Below, piece after piece: positions 33,085 to 41,784 of a stretch of 64,000 nt of DNA. The notes under the pieces were generated by a model. It saw nothing but the letters and a program-made list of their open reading frames with translations. It made no database searches and was not told where the DNA came from. The first letter of the stretch is position 1, and each line of letters starts with the position of its first letter. The position numbers were made by a program, and so were the translations under genes. Source of the DNA: Actinomadura physcomitrii (GTDB lineage: Bacteria > Actinomycetota > Actinomycetes > Streptosporangiales > Streptosporangiaceae). The DNA lies in the NCBI RefSeq assembly GCF_008923205.2, contig NZ_WBMS02000007.1, forward strand, positions 62,001 through 126,000, written 5' to 3'.

Positions 33085-34238
33085 CGGTCCTCCCCCAGGA
33101 TCGCCATCTCGTAGTGCTGGGCGCCCGAGCCCGCGTTGCCGACCAGCGCCAGGCTCGCGCCGTCGATCTGGTGGACCGCCGTGCCGCGCAGCTGCCGGAC
33201 GGCCTCGACGACCTTGAGGGTCATCTGCTGGGTCCCGTTCCACGCGTACGACAGGCACCCGCCGTCGGGGTTCACCGGATGCTTGCCGTCCAAGCCGATG
33301 GCCCCGCTCTCGACCAGCGGGCCGCCCTCGCCCTCGCCGCACACCCCGAGGGCCTCCATCTGGCGGATGATCTCGAAGGAGTTCGGGTCGTAGAGCGAGA
33401 AGACGTCGATGTCGTGGGCGGTGATCCCCGCCGAGGCGTAGGCGCGGGCCGAGGCGTCCCGGCCGATCCGGCCGACCTCCCGGTAGAGGGCCGGGTTCGC
33501 GTACGCGGCCTGGTGGTACTCCATCCCGCCGCCGAGCACGGCGATGGGAGCGGCCGGCAGGTCCCGCGCGCGCTCCGCGGTCGTCACCACGAACGCCGCG
33601 CCCCCCTCGCCGACGATGCAGCAGTCGAGCAGGTGGAAGGGGGTCGCGACCATCCGCGAGGCGAGCACGTCCTCGGCCGTGTAGGGGCCCCGCCCGTACA
33701 TCATGGCCTCGGGGTTGGAGGACCCGTTGTTGCGGATCGTCGCGGCGACCTCGGCGAGCTGCCGCGAGGTCGTGCCGTACTCGTGCATGTGGCGCGCCGC
33801 GACGAGGGCGAACTGGGCGACCACATAGGAGCCCCAGACGTCGGTGAACTCCAGCGGGACCCCCGCGCCCACGGGGGCGTTGGCGGGTCCTCGCGACACC
33901 AGGCGGCAGCCTCCCACCACGACGGTGTCGGCGTAGCCGGCGGTGACGGCGGCCGCCGCCTTCAGCAGACCTCGTGCGCCCGAGTTGTCGAGCATCGAGT
34001 CGCTCGTCCAGCGCAGGTCCCTGCCGAACGCCCGGGCCCAGGAACTGCCCTCCCCCTCCACGCCTCCGGGGCCCGGCCAGTCGAGCTGCGCCCCGTCCAC
34101 GTCCGCTGCGGTGAGCCCGGCGTCGGCGAGCGCGCCCTTGACCGCCTCCATGGCGAGATCCATCGCGGTGCGGTTCGGCAGCGACAGCGCCTGCTCGGTC
34201 GCGTGGACTCCGACGATGACCGCTCTCCTCGGTGTCAT
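33081..34238 (-). CDS. Thiolase-like lipid-transfer protein lacking catalytic Cys, Ltp2-like aldolase candidate
   Basis: 385 residues from the ATG at 34238 behind GGGAGGTGCG. Thiolase fold, but the nucleophilic Cys position reads N85-S86 (MLDNSGARGLLKAAAAV). The GHPxGA His motif reads GGCLSYAWNGTQQMTL and the second Cys is absent. Loss of these residues is typical of Ltp2-type enzymes, which catalyse retro-aldol cleavage of beta-hydroxyacyl-CoAs with a DUF35 partner, encoded right downstream. The segment SLYDPNSFEIIRQMEALGVC carries the conserved Tyr region. Retro-aldolase activity is inferred from family and context. Confidence 0.9.
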   Translation of the reverse strand: MTPRRAVIVGVHATEQALSLPNRTAMDLAMEAVKGALADAGLTAADVDGAQLDWPGPGGVEGEGSSWARAFGRDLRWTSDSMLDNSGARGLLKAAAAVTAGYADTVVVGGCRLVSRGPANAPVGAGVPLEFTDVWGSYVVAQFALVAARHMHEYGTTSRQLAEVAATIRNNGSSNPEAMMYGRGPYTAEDVLASRMVATPFHLLDCCIVGEGGAAFVVTTAERARDLPAAPIAVLGGGMEYHQAAYANPALYREVGRIGRDASARAYASAGITAHDIDVFSLYDPNSFEIIRQMEALGVCGEGEGGPLVESGAIGLDGKHPVNPDGGCLSYAWNGTQQMTLKVVEAVRQLRGTAVHQIDGASLALVGNAGSGAQHYEMAILGEDR

Positions 34239-34269
34239 CGCACCTCCCTGATCGTGACGGCCGTCCGCA

Positions 34270-35844
34270 TCAGCGCCCCGCTCCGAGCGACTCGGTCCCG
34301 GGGTAGCCGCCGCCCCCGAACCGCTCGTCCAGCGCCTCGTAGTCCTTGGCGCCCGCACCCGTGCGGGGAATGGCGTCGACGAACTCGACGGTCTTGGGCT
34401 TCTTGTACGAGGCGATGCGCTCGCGGCAGTGCTCGATCAGTTCCTCGGCCGTCGCCGTGGCGTCCTGGACCAGGACGACCACGGCCTTGACGTCCTGCGC
34501 CCAGCGCTCGTTCGGAACGCCGATGACGGCGGCCTCGCGGACCGCGGGGTGGGACTCCAGGCAGTTCTCGACCTCGGCCGGGAAGATGTTCTCGGCGGCG
34601 GACTTGAGCATCCTCGTCGTGGTGCCGAGGAAGCTGATGGTCCCGTCGCTCTCCCGGCGGCCGAGGTCGGTCGTGTGCCACCAGCCGAACCTGAAGCGCT
34701 CGGCGTTGATCTCGGGGCGGTTCCAGTAGCCCAGGTGCACCAGGTCGCCGCGCACGCAGATCTCGCCGGCCTCGCCGACCGCGCACTCCTTGCCTTCGCC
34801 GTTGAGGATGCGGACCATGGCGAACGGCCCCGGCCGCCCCGCGTTCCCGATACCGGCTCCGCCGGTGGCCTGGGTGACCGCGAGGCCCGTGACCTCGGTC
34901 TGGCCGTAGGCGCGGCCCTCACCGCCGCCGTTGCGGGCGAACCGGCTCGAGTCGGTGGTGGCCATGCCGTCCCACAGCTGCGGCGCGATGGTGGCGCGCA
35001 GGAACGACAGGTCGTGCCCGGCCTCGCGGTTGAGCTCCACGATGCGCACGATCGTCGGCGGCATCAGGTAGGCGTGGGTGCACCGCTCCCGGACGAGGAG
35101 CGGAAGCAGCTGCTCGGGATCGACACGGCGCACCACCACGTTCTTGCCGCCCTGGACGAACACGGGAATGCCGTAGAGCTGGTAGTTGCCGATGTGGAAC
35201 ATCGGGCCCGCGTTGAGGAAGGCGGACTCCTGGCCGATGTCGCCGAGCCAGGCCCCGTTGGCGCCCATGGTCAGCAGGTTGCGGTGGGAGAGCATCGATC
35301 CGCACTGGCGGCCGCTGATCGCCGCCGTGTAGATGACCAGGAGCGCGGTGTCGGGGTCGACCTCTCGCTCCGGGTCGTCCCCCGAGCCCGAGGCGAGGAA
35401 CCGCTCGTACCCGTCCTCGTCCGCCTCCGCACCGTCGTGCCGCAGCCACAGGGTCTTGCGGTCGGCGGTCTCGGCCCGCGCTTTCGCGACGGTCTCCCCG
35501 ATCTCCTCCTGCTGCCAGATGACCACCTTCGGATCGAAGTCCTCGATGGCGAAGACCATCTCCGGTGCGGCCCAGCGCCAGTAGCCGGGGCAGACCATGG
35601 CGCCGATCTTGGCCGCCGCGCCCAGCAGTTCGTAGACCCGGAAGGAGTTCTGGCCGAGCCAGAGGATCCGGTCACCGGCGTTCACGCCCGCGGAGGTGAG
35701 CGCGTTGGCGAGCCGGTTCGTCCTGGCGTCGAGCTCCGACCAGGTGAGACGCAGGTCGCCGTCGACGAGCGCGGCGGAGTCGGCGAAGGAACGGCGATGC
35801 TCGCGGATCACATCGCCGAAGGTCATGTGGCGGTTCGTGGTCAC
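34270..35844 (-). CDS. AMP-dependent acyl-CoA ligase with divergent A3 loop
   Basis: 524 residues from the GTG at 35844, with AGGAG five bases ahead; the GTG two codons upstream overlaps that site. Adenylation fold: AYGQTEVTGLAVTQA (A5), FGWWHTTDLGRRESDGTISF (A7) and AAENIFPAEVENCLESHPAV (A8). The phosphate loop, normally TSGTTGxPK, reads LVIYTAAISGRQCGSMLSHR, a variant found in one actinobacterial ligase branch. The C-terminal Lys lies in PRTGAGAKDYEALDERF. First gene of a ligase/thiolase-like/DUF35 operon; probably activates the pathway acid. Confidence 0.88.
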   Translation of the reverse strand: MTTNRHMTFGDVIREHRRSFADSAALVDGDLRLTWSELDARTNRLANALTSAGVNAGDRILWLGQNSFRVYELLGAAAKIGAMVCPGYWRWAAPEMVFAIEDFDPKVVIWQQEEIGETVAKARAETADRKTLWLRHDGAEADEDGYERFLASGSGDDPEREVDPDTALLVIYTAAISGRQCGSMLSHRNLLTMGANGAWLGDIGQESAFLNAGPMFHIGNYQLYGIPVFVQGGKNVVVRRVDPEQLLPLLVRERCTHAYLMPPTIVRIVELNREAGHDLSFLRATIAPQLWDGMATTDSSRFARNGGGEGRAYGQTEVTGLAVTQATGGAGIGNAGRPGPFAMVRILNGEGKECAVGEAGEICVRGDLVHLGYWNRPEINAERFRFGWWHTTDLGRRESDGTISFLGTTTRMLKSAAENIFPAEVENCLESHPAVREAAVIGVPNERWAQDVKAVVVLVQDATATAEELIEHCRERIASYKKPKTVEFVDAIPRTGAGAKDYEALDERFGGGGYPGTESLGAGR

Positions 35845-35884
35845 TGGCACTCCTGTGCAGGGTTCGGGGCGCTACCGATGGGAA

Positions 35885-35903
35885 TATATAGCTAAACTAT
35901 TTA
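35885..35903 (-). promoter_or_regulatory. 19-bp shared element, copy f
   Basis: Minus-strand reading TAAATAGTTTAGCTATATA, 40 bases upstream of the ligase start. It shares TTTAGCTATATA with copy c and overlaps the stop codon of the upstream crotonase gene. Confidence 0.65.
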
Positions 35904-36803
35904 ATCTGTTGATGGGGCTTCTGTCCGGTCGGCCTCCAGCGGACGGAAGCCCTCGTCGTGCCACCACGGATAGACCGGGGGCATGTCGGTGCTCACCGAG
36001 CCGGGGAAGCGCGGGGGCCGCTTCTCCAGGAACGAGGCGATCCCCTCGGCCGCGTCGGGGCCGCCGCCGATCTGGCTCATGATCCGCGAGTCGAGGCGGT
36101 GCGCCTCCATCGGATGCGGGGCGCCCAGCATGCGCCACATCATCTGCCTGGCCAGCGCCACGGAGACGGGAGCGGTGTTGTCGGCGATCTCTCTCGCCAG
36201 GCGGCGCGCCGCGGGCAGCAGATCCTCCGGTTCGTGCACGGACAGGACCAGGCCGGCCCCGCGGGCCTCCTCGGCCCCGAAGAGCCGCCCGGTGGCGACC
36301 CATTCCATGGCGCGCTGGACACCGACCGCCCGCGGCAGGAACCAACTGGCGGCCGACTCGGGCACGATGCCGCGCCGGGCGAAGACGAAGCCGATCCTCG
36401 CCTCGGTGGAGGCGAGTCGGACGTCCATGGGCAGGGTCATGCTCGCCCCCACCCCGACCGCGGGCCCGTTGATCGCCGCGATCACGGGTTTGAGGCAGGC
36501 GAACAGCCGCAGGGCCACCTTGCCGCCGATGTCGCGGTGCCAGGCGCCGGCCTCGCGGTGGTCGAAGGAGCCGCTCCCCGCGCCGACGTCGGCGCCGGCG
36601 CAGAAGCCCCGGCCGGCGCCCGTCACGATGACGGCCCGCACGCCGTCCTCGCCGTCCGCGCGGTCGAGCACGGCGAGCAGGTCCTCCATCATCTGCGGCG
36701 TGAAGGCGTTCAGGCGGTCCGGCCGGTGGAGCGTCACCGTCAGGATCCCGTCCTCCAGGTCCGCGAGCACGGTCTCGTACTCCCACCGGAGCGTCTCGCC
36801 CAC
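35901..36803 (-). CDS. Enoyl-CoA hydratase/isomerase family protein
   Basis: 300 residues from the GTG at 36803 (MGETLRWEYETVLADLEDGI), chosen because GCGAGGGG lies six bases ahead; longer frames from 36830 or 36861 run into the promoter. Motifs: GAGRGFCAGADVGAGSGSFD, NGPAVGVGASMTLPMDVRLA and IGFVFARRGIVPESAASWFL. The active-site strand has the ARRG..PESA pattern of the branch found in steroid and terpenoid clusters, not PExxxG. It is divergent from the crotonase at 36900 over a short palindromic interval. Confidence 0.9.
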   Translation of the reverse strand: MGETLRWEYETVLADLEDGILTVTLHRPDRLNAFTPQMMEDLLAVLDRADGEDGVRAVIVTGAGRGFCAGADVGAGSGSFDHREAGAWHRDIGGKVALRLFACLKPVIAAINGPAVGVGASMTLPMDVRLASTEARIGFVFARRGIVPESAASWFLPRAVGVQRAMEWVATGRLFGAEEARGAGLVLSVHEPEDLLPAARRLAREIADNTAPVSVALARQMMWRMLGAPHPMEAHRLDSRIMSQIGGGPDAAEGIASFLEKRPPRFPGSVSTDMPPVYPWWHDEGFRPLEADRTEAPSTD

Positions 36804-36841
36804 ACGCACCCCTCGCCCGCATTGAAGCATCGACCTCAGTA

Positions 36842-36864
36842 TATTTAGTTAGACCATTCAACTA
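36842..36864. promoter_or_regulatory. Shared element (copy g) within a palindrome, divergent crotonase promoters
   Basis: Minus-strand 19-mer TGAATGGTCTAACTAAATA (36842-36860). Bases 36846-36864 form TAGTTAGACCATTCAACTA, a palindrome with arms TAGTT/AACTA plus a central A/T pair. It lies 39 bases from the minus gene start and 36 from the plus gene start. This copy best shows the two-fold symmetry expected of an operator. Confidence 0.7.
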
Positions 36865-36899
36865 TGCTTCCCTTTACCTGGCAAGCGCATGGAGGTGCG

Positions 36900-37670
36900 A
36901 TGTACGACCTGTCCCCCGACCTGGCGGTGACCGCCCACGGGCCGGTCCGGCTGATCGAGCTCAACCGCCCCGACCAGCTGAACTCCGCGAGCGAGGGCAT
37001 GCACACCGCGCTGGCCGAGGTGTGGGACCGCGTCGCCGCCGACCACGGGGCCCGGGCGGTCGTGCTGACCGGCCGCGGCCGCGCGTTCAGCGCGGGCGGG
37101 AACTTCGAGGTGATGCGGCGGGTCCAGCGCGACGAGGCCTTCCGCCACCAGAACGTGGTCGAGGCGCGCCGGATCATCACCGGCATGGTGCGCTGCCCCG
37201 TCCCGGTCGTCGCGGCGGTCAACGGGCCGGCCGTCGGGCTCGGCTGCAGCCTCGCGCTGCTGAGCGACATCGTGGTCATGGCGGACAGCGCGCACATCGC
37301 CGACCCGCACCTCCAGGTGGGCCTCGTCGCGGGCGACGGCGGCGCCCTGGTCCTGCCGCTGATCGTCGGGCTCGCACGCGCCAAGGAGCTGCTCTTCCTG
37401 GGCCGCAAGGTGAAGGCGCAGGACGCCGAGCACCTCGGCCTCGTCAACTCGGTCGTGCCCCGGGAGCAGGTGGTGGACGAGGCGATGAAGCTGGCGCAGC
37501 GCCTGGCGGAGATGCCCGCGCAGGCGCTGCGCGACACCAAGCGGGCGGTGAACCTGCACCTGGAGCGGGCGATGTCGGCCGGCCTGGAGGCCGCTCTGAC
37601 CGCCGAGCGGGAGAGCATGCACTCCCCCGAACACGTGGCGCTCGTGGACAAGCTCCTGGCGAAGGACTGA
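36900..37670 (+). CDS. Enoyl-CoA hydratase/isomerase family protein
   Basis: 256 residues from the ATG at 36900, directly behind GGAGGTGCG; an upstream ATG (36864) lies in the operator. Motifs: RLIELNRPDQLNSASEGMHT, GRGRAFSAGGNFEVMRRVQ, NGPAVGLGCSLALLSDIVVM. The catalytic-acid strand reads DPHLQVGLVAGDGGALVLPL, so neither crotonase Glu is in its usual place while Asp residues are. This resembles the branch of the crotonase at 41785. The first gene of a plus-strand run crotonase-ACAD-ligase. Confidence 0.9.
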   Translation: MYDLSPDLAVTAHGPVRLIELNRPDQLNSASEGMHTALAEVWDRVAADHGARAVVLTGRGRAFSAGGNFEVMRRVQRDEAFRHQNVVEARRIITGMVRCPVPVVAAVNGPAVGLGCSLALLSDIVVMADSAHIADPHLQVGLVAGDGGALVLPLIVGLARAKELLFLGRKVKAQDAEHLGLVNSVVPREQVVDEAMKLAQRLAEMPAQALRDTKRAVNLHLERAMSAGLEAALTAERESMHSPEHVALVDKLLAKD

Positions 37671-37729
37671 GACCGGCCACTGCCCGCTCGCAAGGCCGTT
37701 CCCCCGGCCCCGACCCCACAGGAGTGATC

Positions 37730-38842
37730 ATGGACTTCGCCTTCGACGAGACCCAGGAGGACCTGCGCCAGGCGGTCCGCGGCTTCCTGGCCGACGCGGC
37801 CTCCGAGAGCGAGACCCGCCGGGCCATGCAGACCGCGACCGGCTATGACGGCGCCGTCTGGCGGCGCATGGGCGCGGAACTCGGCCTGCAGGGGCTCGCC
37901 GTGCCCGAGGAGTACGGCGGCGCGGGCGCCGGGCCCGTCGAGGTCGGGCTCGTCATGGAGGAGATGGGCCGCGCGCTGCTGTGCGCCCCCTTCCTCTCGT
38001 CGTCGGTGCTCGCGACGACGGCCCTCGTCCGCGGCGACGACGAGGGCGCGCGCGCCGAGTTGCTGCCGGGCCTGGTGTCCGGGGACCGGGTGGCCACCCT
38101 GGCGCTGACCGAGGACTCGGCCCGGTGGGACCGCGAGGGGGTCGCCCTCACCGCCCGTCCCGCCGGAGACGGCTGGCTGCTCGACGGGCACAAGACCTTC
38201 GTCCTCGACGGCGCCGCCGCCGACACGATCATCACCGTCGCCCAGGCACCGGAGGGCATCGGCCTCTTCCTCGTGGAGGCGGGCGCGGACGGCCTCACCC
38301 GCACGGCCCTGCCCACCCTGGACCCGACCAGGCGCCAGGCCCGGCTGGAGTACCGGGAGGTGGCGGCGCGCCGGCTCCGAACGGCGGGGGACGGCTGGGA
38401 CCTGGTCGCCGTCGTCCTGCGGCACGGCGTCGCCGCGCTGGCGGCCGAACAGGTCGGAGTGGCGTCCCGCGCCCTCGACATGGCCGTCGAGTACGCCAAG
38501 GTCAGGCACCAGTTCGGGCGCGCGATCGGGTCGTTCCAGGCCGTCAAGCATCTGCTGGCCGACGTGCTGCTGGAGGTGGAGTCGGCCAGGGCCGCGGCCT
38601 ATGCCGCCCTCCTCGCCCTGCAGGAGGACGAGGACGTGCCGGCGGCGACGAGCCTGGCCAAGGCGTTCTGCTCGGAGGCGTGCCTGAAGGCCACCGAGTC
38701 CAACATCCAGGTCCACGGCGGGATCGGGTTCACCTGGGAGCACCCGGCCCACCTGTACTTCAAGCGCGCGAAGACCTCGCAACTCCTCTTCGGCGACCCG
38801 GACCGGCACCGCGAGCTGCTGGCCCAGGCCATCGGCGTCTGA
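37730..38842 (+). CDS. Acyl-CoA dehydrogenase, short subunit type
   Basis: 370 residues from the ATG at 37730 behind GGAG. Close in design to 29913: ATLALTEDSARWDREGVALT, DGHKTFVLDGAAADTIITVA, EYAKVRHQFGRAIGSFQAVK, VHGGIGFTWEHPAHLYFKRA and the end SQLLFGDPDRHRELLAQAIG. It lacks the homomeric C-terminal Glu motif. Its probable long partner is the 408-aa ACAD at 40517, separated by the ligase gene, in contrast to the directly adjacent pairs at 28690/29913 and 44338/45645. Confidence 0.92.
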   Translation: MDFAFDETQEDLRQAVRGFLADAASESETRRAMQTATGYDGAVWRRMGAELGLQGLAVPEEYGGAGAGPVEVGLVMEEMGRALLCAPFLSSSVLATTALVRGDDEGARAELLPGLVSGDRVATLALTEDSARWDREGVALTARPAGDGWLLDGHKTFVLDGAAADTIITVAQAPEGIGLFLVEAGADGLTRTALPTLDPTRRQARLEYREVAARRLRTAGDGWDLVAVVLRHGVAALAAEQVGVASRALDMAVEYAKVRHQFGRAIGSFQAVKHLLADVLLEVESARAAAYAALLALQEDEDVPAATSLAKAFCSEACLKATESNIQVHGGIGFTWEHPAHLYFKRAKTSQLLFGDPDRHRELLAQAIGV

Positions 38843-38900
38843 GCCCGCGGCGCCCGCCGCGACCAGCCCGCCATTACATCGAGCCCCTCCGGGAGGAACC

Positions 38901-40481
38901 GTGTACCCAGGGACTTTCGCCAAGACCAGCCCAGACCGGCCCGCGGTGGTGATGGGCGGCTCCGGCGAGGTCGTGACCTACCGCGACCTCGACGCCCGCT
39001 CCAACCGCTTCGCGCATCTGCTCCGCGACCAGGGGCTGCGCCCCGGTGACACGCTCGCGGTGCTGAGCGAGAACCGGCCGGAGGTCTTCGACCTCGCCTG
39101 GGCCGCCCAGCGCTCAGGTCTCCAGTTGACCATGGTCAACCACCACCTCACCGTCGAGGAGTCGGCCTACATCGTCGCCGACAGCGGCGCCAGGGTGGTC
39201 GTGGCAACGAGCGCGCTGGCGGAGACCGCGCGCGGCCTCTCGCCCGACCGGGCGCCGGGCGTCGAGCGGCGTCTGATGATCGGTGACGCGGCGGTCCCCG
39301 GGTGGGAGCGGTACGAGGACGCCGTCGCCGGCCTTCCCGGTACGCCGATCCCGGACGAGTGCGAGGGCGACATCATGCTCTACTCGTCCGGGACGACGGG
39401 GCGCCCCAAGGGCATCCGCCGGGAGGTGACCGGCACGCCCATCGGCAGCTATCCCGACGTCCCGGGCCACTGGCTCAGGGAGACCCTCGGCATGCGGCCG
39501 GGCGACGTGTACCTGTGCCCGGCCCCTCTCTACCACGCGGCACCGCTGGCCTGGTCGATGGCGTGCCATCGCTCGGGGACGACGGTGGTCGTCATGGAGC
39601 GCTTCGACGCCGAGCAGGCGCTCCGGCTGATCGAGCGGCACCGGGTCACGCACGGCCAGTGGGTGCCGACCATGTTCGTCCGGCTGCTCAAGCTGCCCGA
39701 GGCGGTCCGCCGCCGCTACGACCTGTCGAGCCTGCGCTGGGCCGTGCACGCCGCCGCGCCCTGCCCCGTGCCGGTCAAGCAGAAGATGATCGAGTGGTGG
39801 GGCCCGCTGCTGTACGAGTTCTACTCGGCCACCGAGGGCATCGGCGCCACGGCGATCACGTCGGAGGAGTGGCTGCGCAAGCCCGGCTCGGTGGGGCGTC
39901 CGCTGATGGGGACGCCGCACGTTCTCGACGATGACGGCGAGGAGCTGCCGCCGGGGGAGGTCGGCGTCGTCTGGTTCGAGGGCGGCACGCCGTTCGAGTA
40001 CCGGGGCGACCCCGGCAAGACGGCGGCGGCGACCGACCGGCGCGGGTGGCGGACGGTCGGCGACATGGGCCGGCTCGACGAGGACGGCTACCTGTACCTC
40101 ACCGACCGCGCCACCAACATGATCATCTCCGGCGGGGTCAACATCTACCCGCAGGAGGTCGAGAACGCGCTGGTCCTGCACCCCGACGTCGCCGACGCCG
40201 CGGTCTTCGGCATCCCGGACGAGGAGATGGGCGAGCAGGTCAAGGCCGTCGTCCAGCTGGAGGTCGGAAGCCGCGCGGACCGCGACACCGCCGAACGCCT
40301 GTTCGAGCACTGCCGCGCCCAGCTGGCGGGCTACAAGTGCCCCCGCTCTCTGGAATTCACCCGCGACGAGCTGAGGAGCCCGGCGGGCAAGGTCCGCATC
40401 GGACCGCTGCGGGAACGGTTCGGGTCGGGACCGGGCCCGTTCGTCCGGGGCACGGGTCCAGCGGCCAAGCCTTCCCGATAA
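38901..40481 (+). CDS. Acyl-CoA synthetase (AMP-dependent ligase)
   Basis: 526 residues from the GTG at 38901 behind GGGAGGAACC. Motifs: A3 MLYSSGTTGRPKGIRREVTG, A5 EFYSATEGIGATAITSEEWL, A7 GWRTVGDMGRLDEDGYLYLT and A8 ISGGVNIYPQEVENALVLHP. The C-terminal Lys is in LRSPAGKVRIGPLRERFG. It resembles the FadD branch that takes bulky ring or side-chain acids, with a long A3-A4 insertion (GTPIGSYPDVPGHWLRETLG). It lies between the short and long ACAD genes. Confidence 0.92.
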   Translation: MYPGTFAKTSPDRPAVVMGGSGEVVTYRDLDARSNRFAHLLRDQGLRPGDTLAVLSENRPEVFDLAWAAQRSGLQLTMVNHHLTVEESAYIVADSGARVVVATSALAETARGLSPDRAPGVERRLMIGDAAVPGWERYEDAVAGLPGTPIPDECEGDIMLYSSGTTGRPKGIRREVTGTPIGSYPDVPGHWLRETLGMRPGDVYLCPAPLYHAAPLAWSMACHRSGTTVVVMERFDAEQALRLIERHRVTHGQWVPTMFVRLLKLPEAVRRRYDLSSLRWAVHAAAPCPVPVKQKMIEWWGPLLYEFYSATEGIGATAITSEEWLRKPGSVGRPLMGTPHVLDDDGEELPPGEVGVVWFEGGTPFEYRGDPGKTAAATDRRGWRTVGDMGRLDEDGYLYLTDRATNMIISGGVNIYPQEVENALVLHPDVADAAVFGIPDEEMGEQVKAVVQLEVGSRADRDTAERLFEHCRAQLAGYKCPRSLEFTRDELRSPAGKVRIGPLRERFGSGPGPFVRGTGPAAKPSR

Positions 40482-40484
40482 AGT

Positions 40485-40503
40485 ACAATTATCTAACTAC
40501 TAG
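40485..40503 (+). promoter_or_regulatory. 19-bp shared element, copy h
   Basis: ACAATTATCTAACTACTAG, 13 bases upstream of the ACAD GTG start at 40517, right after the ligase stop. It shares TATCTAACTA with copy i at 42637. Confidence 0.6.
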
Positions 40504-40516
40504 AAGGGGCCGGGCC

Positions 40517-41743
40517 GTGGACATCAGCTACCCTCCCGAGGCCGAGGAGTTCCGGGCGGAGGTCAAGGGGTTCCTCGCGGCGCACCTGCCCGCCGACTGG
40601 GCGGGCATCGGCGCACTGGACGAGGAGCCGGCCTGGGAGTTCGCCCGCAAGTGGCGCACAATCCTCGCCGAGCACGGCTACCTGTCGATCGCCTGGCCGG
40701 AGCGGTACGGCGGACGGGGGCTCACCAAGCTCCACCAGGTCGTCCTCATGGAGGAGCTGGCGCTCGCCGGCGTCCCGTTCGGGCTCCCGCACGACACCTT
40801 CGGCGTCAAGATGCTGGCGAACACCCTGCTGAGGTGGGGCACGGAGGAGCAGAAGGCGCATTTCCTCCCCCGCATCCTCAACGGCGACGACGTCTGGTGC
40901 CAGGGGTACTCCGAGCCCGGCGCCGGCTCGGACCTGGCGTCGCTGACCACCCGCGCCGACAGGGACGGCGACGAGTGGGTCATCAACGGGCAGAAGGTGT
41001 GGACCTCCGGCGCGCACCAGGCGAATTGGATCTTCGTGCTGGCGCGCACCGACTCGGACGCGCCCAAGCACCGGGGCATCTCCTTCCTGCTGGTGCCGCT
41101 CGACCAGCCCGGCGTGGAGGTGCGCCCGTTCCGCATGATGAGCGGCCAGGAGCATTTCAACGAGGTGTTCTTCACCGGCGCCCGGACGCGCGCCGACCTC
41201 GTCGTCGGGGCCGTGAACGACGGCTGGACGGTGGCGCAGAGCCTGCTGGGCGTGGAGCGGGGCGAGGAGGCCGCGACCAACCCGATCCTCTTCAAGGCCG
41301 AGGTGCTGCGCCTGATCGATCTCGCCCGGGAGTACGGCAAGGACACCGATCCGCTGATCCGGCAGCGCATCGCCTGGTGCTGGTCGAAGGTCGAGATCAT
41401 GCGCTTCCTCGGCTACCGCATCCTCACCGGATGGCTCAAGGGCGCCGAGCCCGGCCCCGAGTCCTCCATCGCCAAGCTCTACTGGAGCGAGTACCACCTC
41501 AAGGTCACCGAGCTGGCGATGGACATCATGGGCATGCACGCCCAGGTGCCCACCGGCCGGCCGCCGCTGCGCACCTACCGCACCGACGACCCCGGCGCGG
41601 CCAACTCCTCCGGGTCCTGGTCCGCCACCTACCTCATCGCGCGCTCCGGGACCATCTACGCCGGAACCTCGCAGGTCCAGCGGAACATCCTCGCCGAGAA
41701 GGTCCTCGGCCTGCCGCGCGAACCACGGCCGGCCCAGCCCTGA
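40517..41743 (+). CDS. Acyl-CoA dehydrogenase, long subunit type
   Basis: 408 residues from the GTG at 40517 ([20 protein letters not shown]); the frame is open further upstream only as a shadow of the ligase. Motifs: [60 protein letters not shown] and the end [20 protein letters not shown] with [10 protein letters not shown]. Same long-subunit design as 28690 (FadE26/FadE29-like). It has its own AT-rich element; the crotonase gene follows 41 bases later. It likely pairs with the short subunit at 37730. Confidence 0.92.
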   Translation: MDISYPPEAEEFRAEVKGFLAAHLPADWAGIGALDEEPAWEFARKWRTILAEHGYLSIAWPERYGGRGLTKLHQVVLMEELALAGVPFGLPHDTFGVKMLANTLLRWGTEEQKAHFLPRILNGDDVWCQGYSEPGAGSDLASLTTRADRDGDEWVINGQKVWTSGAHQANWIFVLARTDSDAPKHRGISFLLVPLDQPGVEVRPFRMMSGQEHFNEVFFTGARTRADLVVGAVNDGWTVAQSLLGVERGEEAATNPILFKAEVLRLIDLAREYGKDTDPLIRQRIAWCWSKVEIMRFLGYRILTGWLKGAEPGPESSIAKLYWSEYHLKVTELAMDIMGMHAQVPTGRPPLRTYRTDDPGAANSSGSWSATYLIARSGTIYAGTSQVQRNILAEKVLGLPREPRPAQP

Positions 41744-41784
41744 GCGCACGTCTCCGCCCCGCCGCACCGACATCAAGGAGTGCC

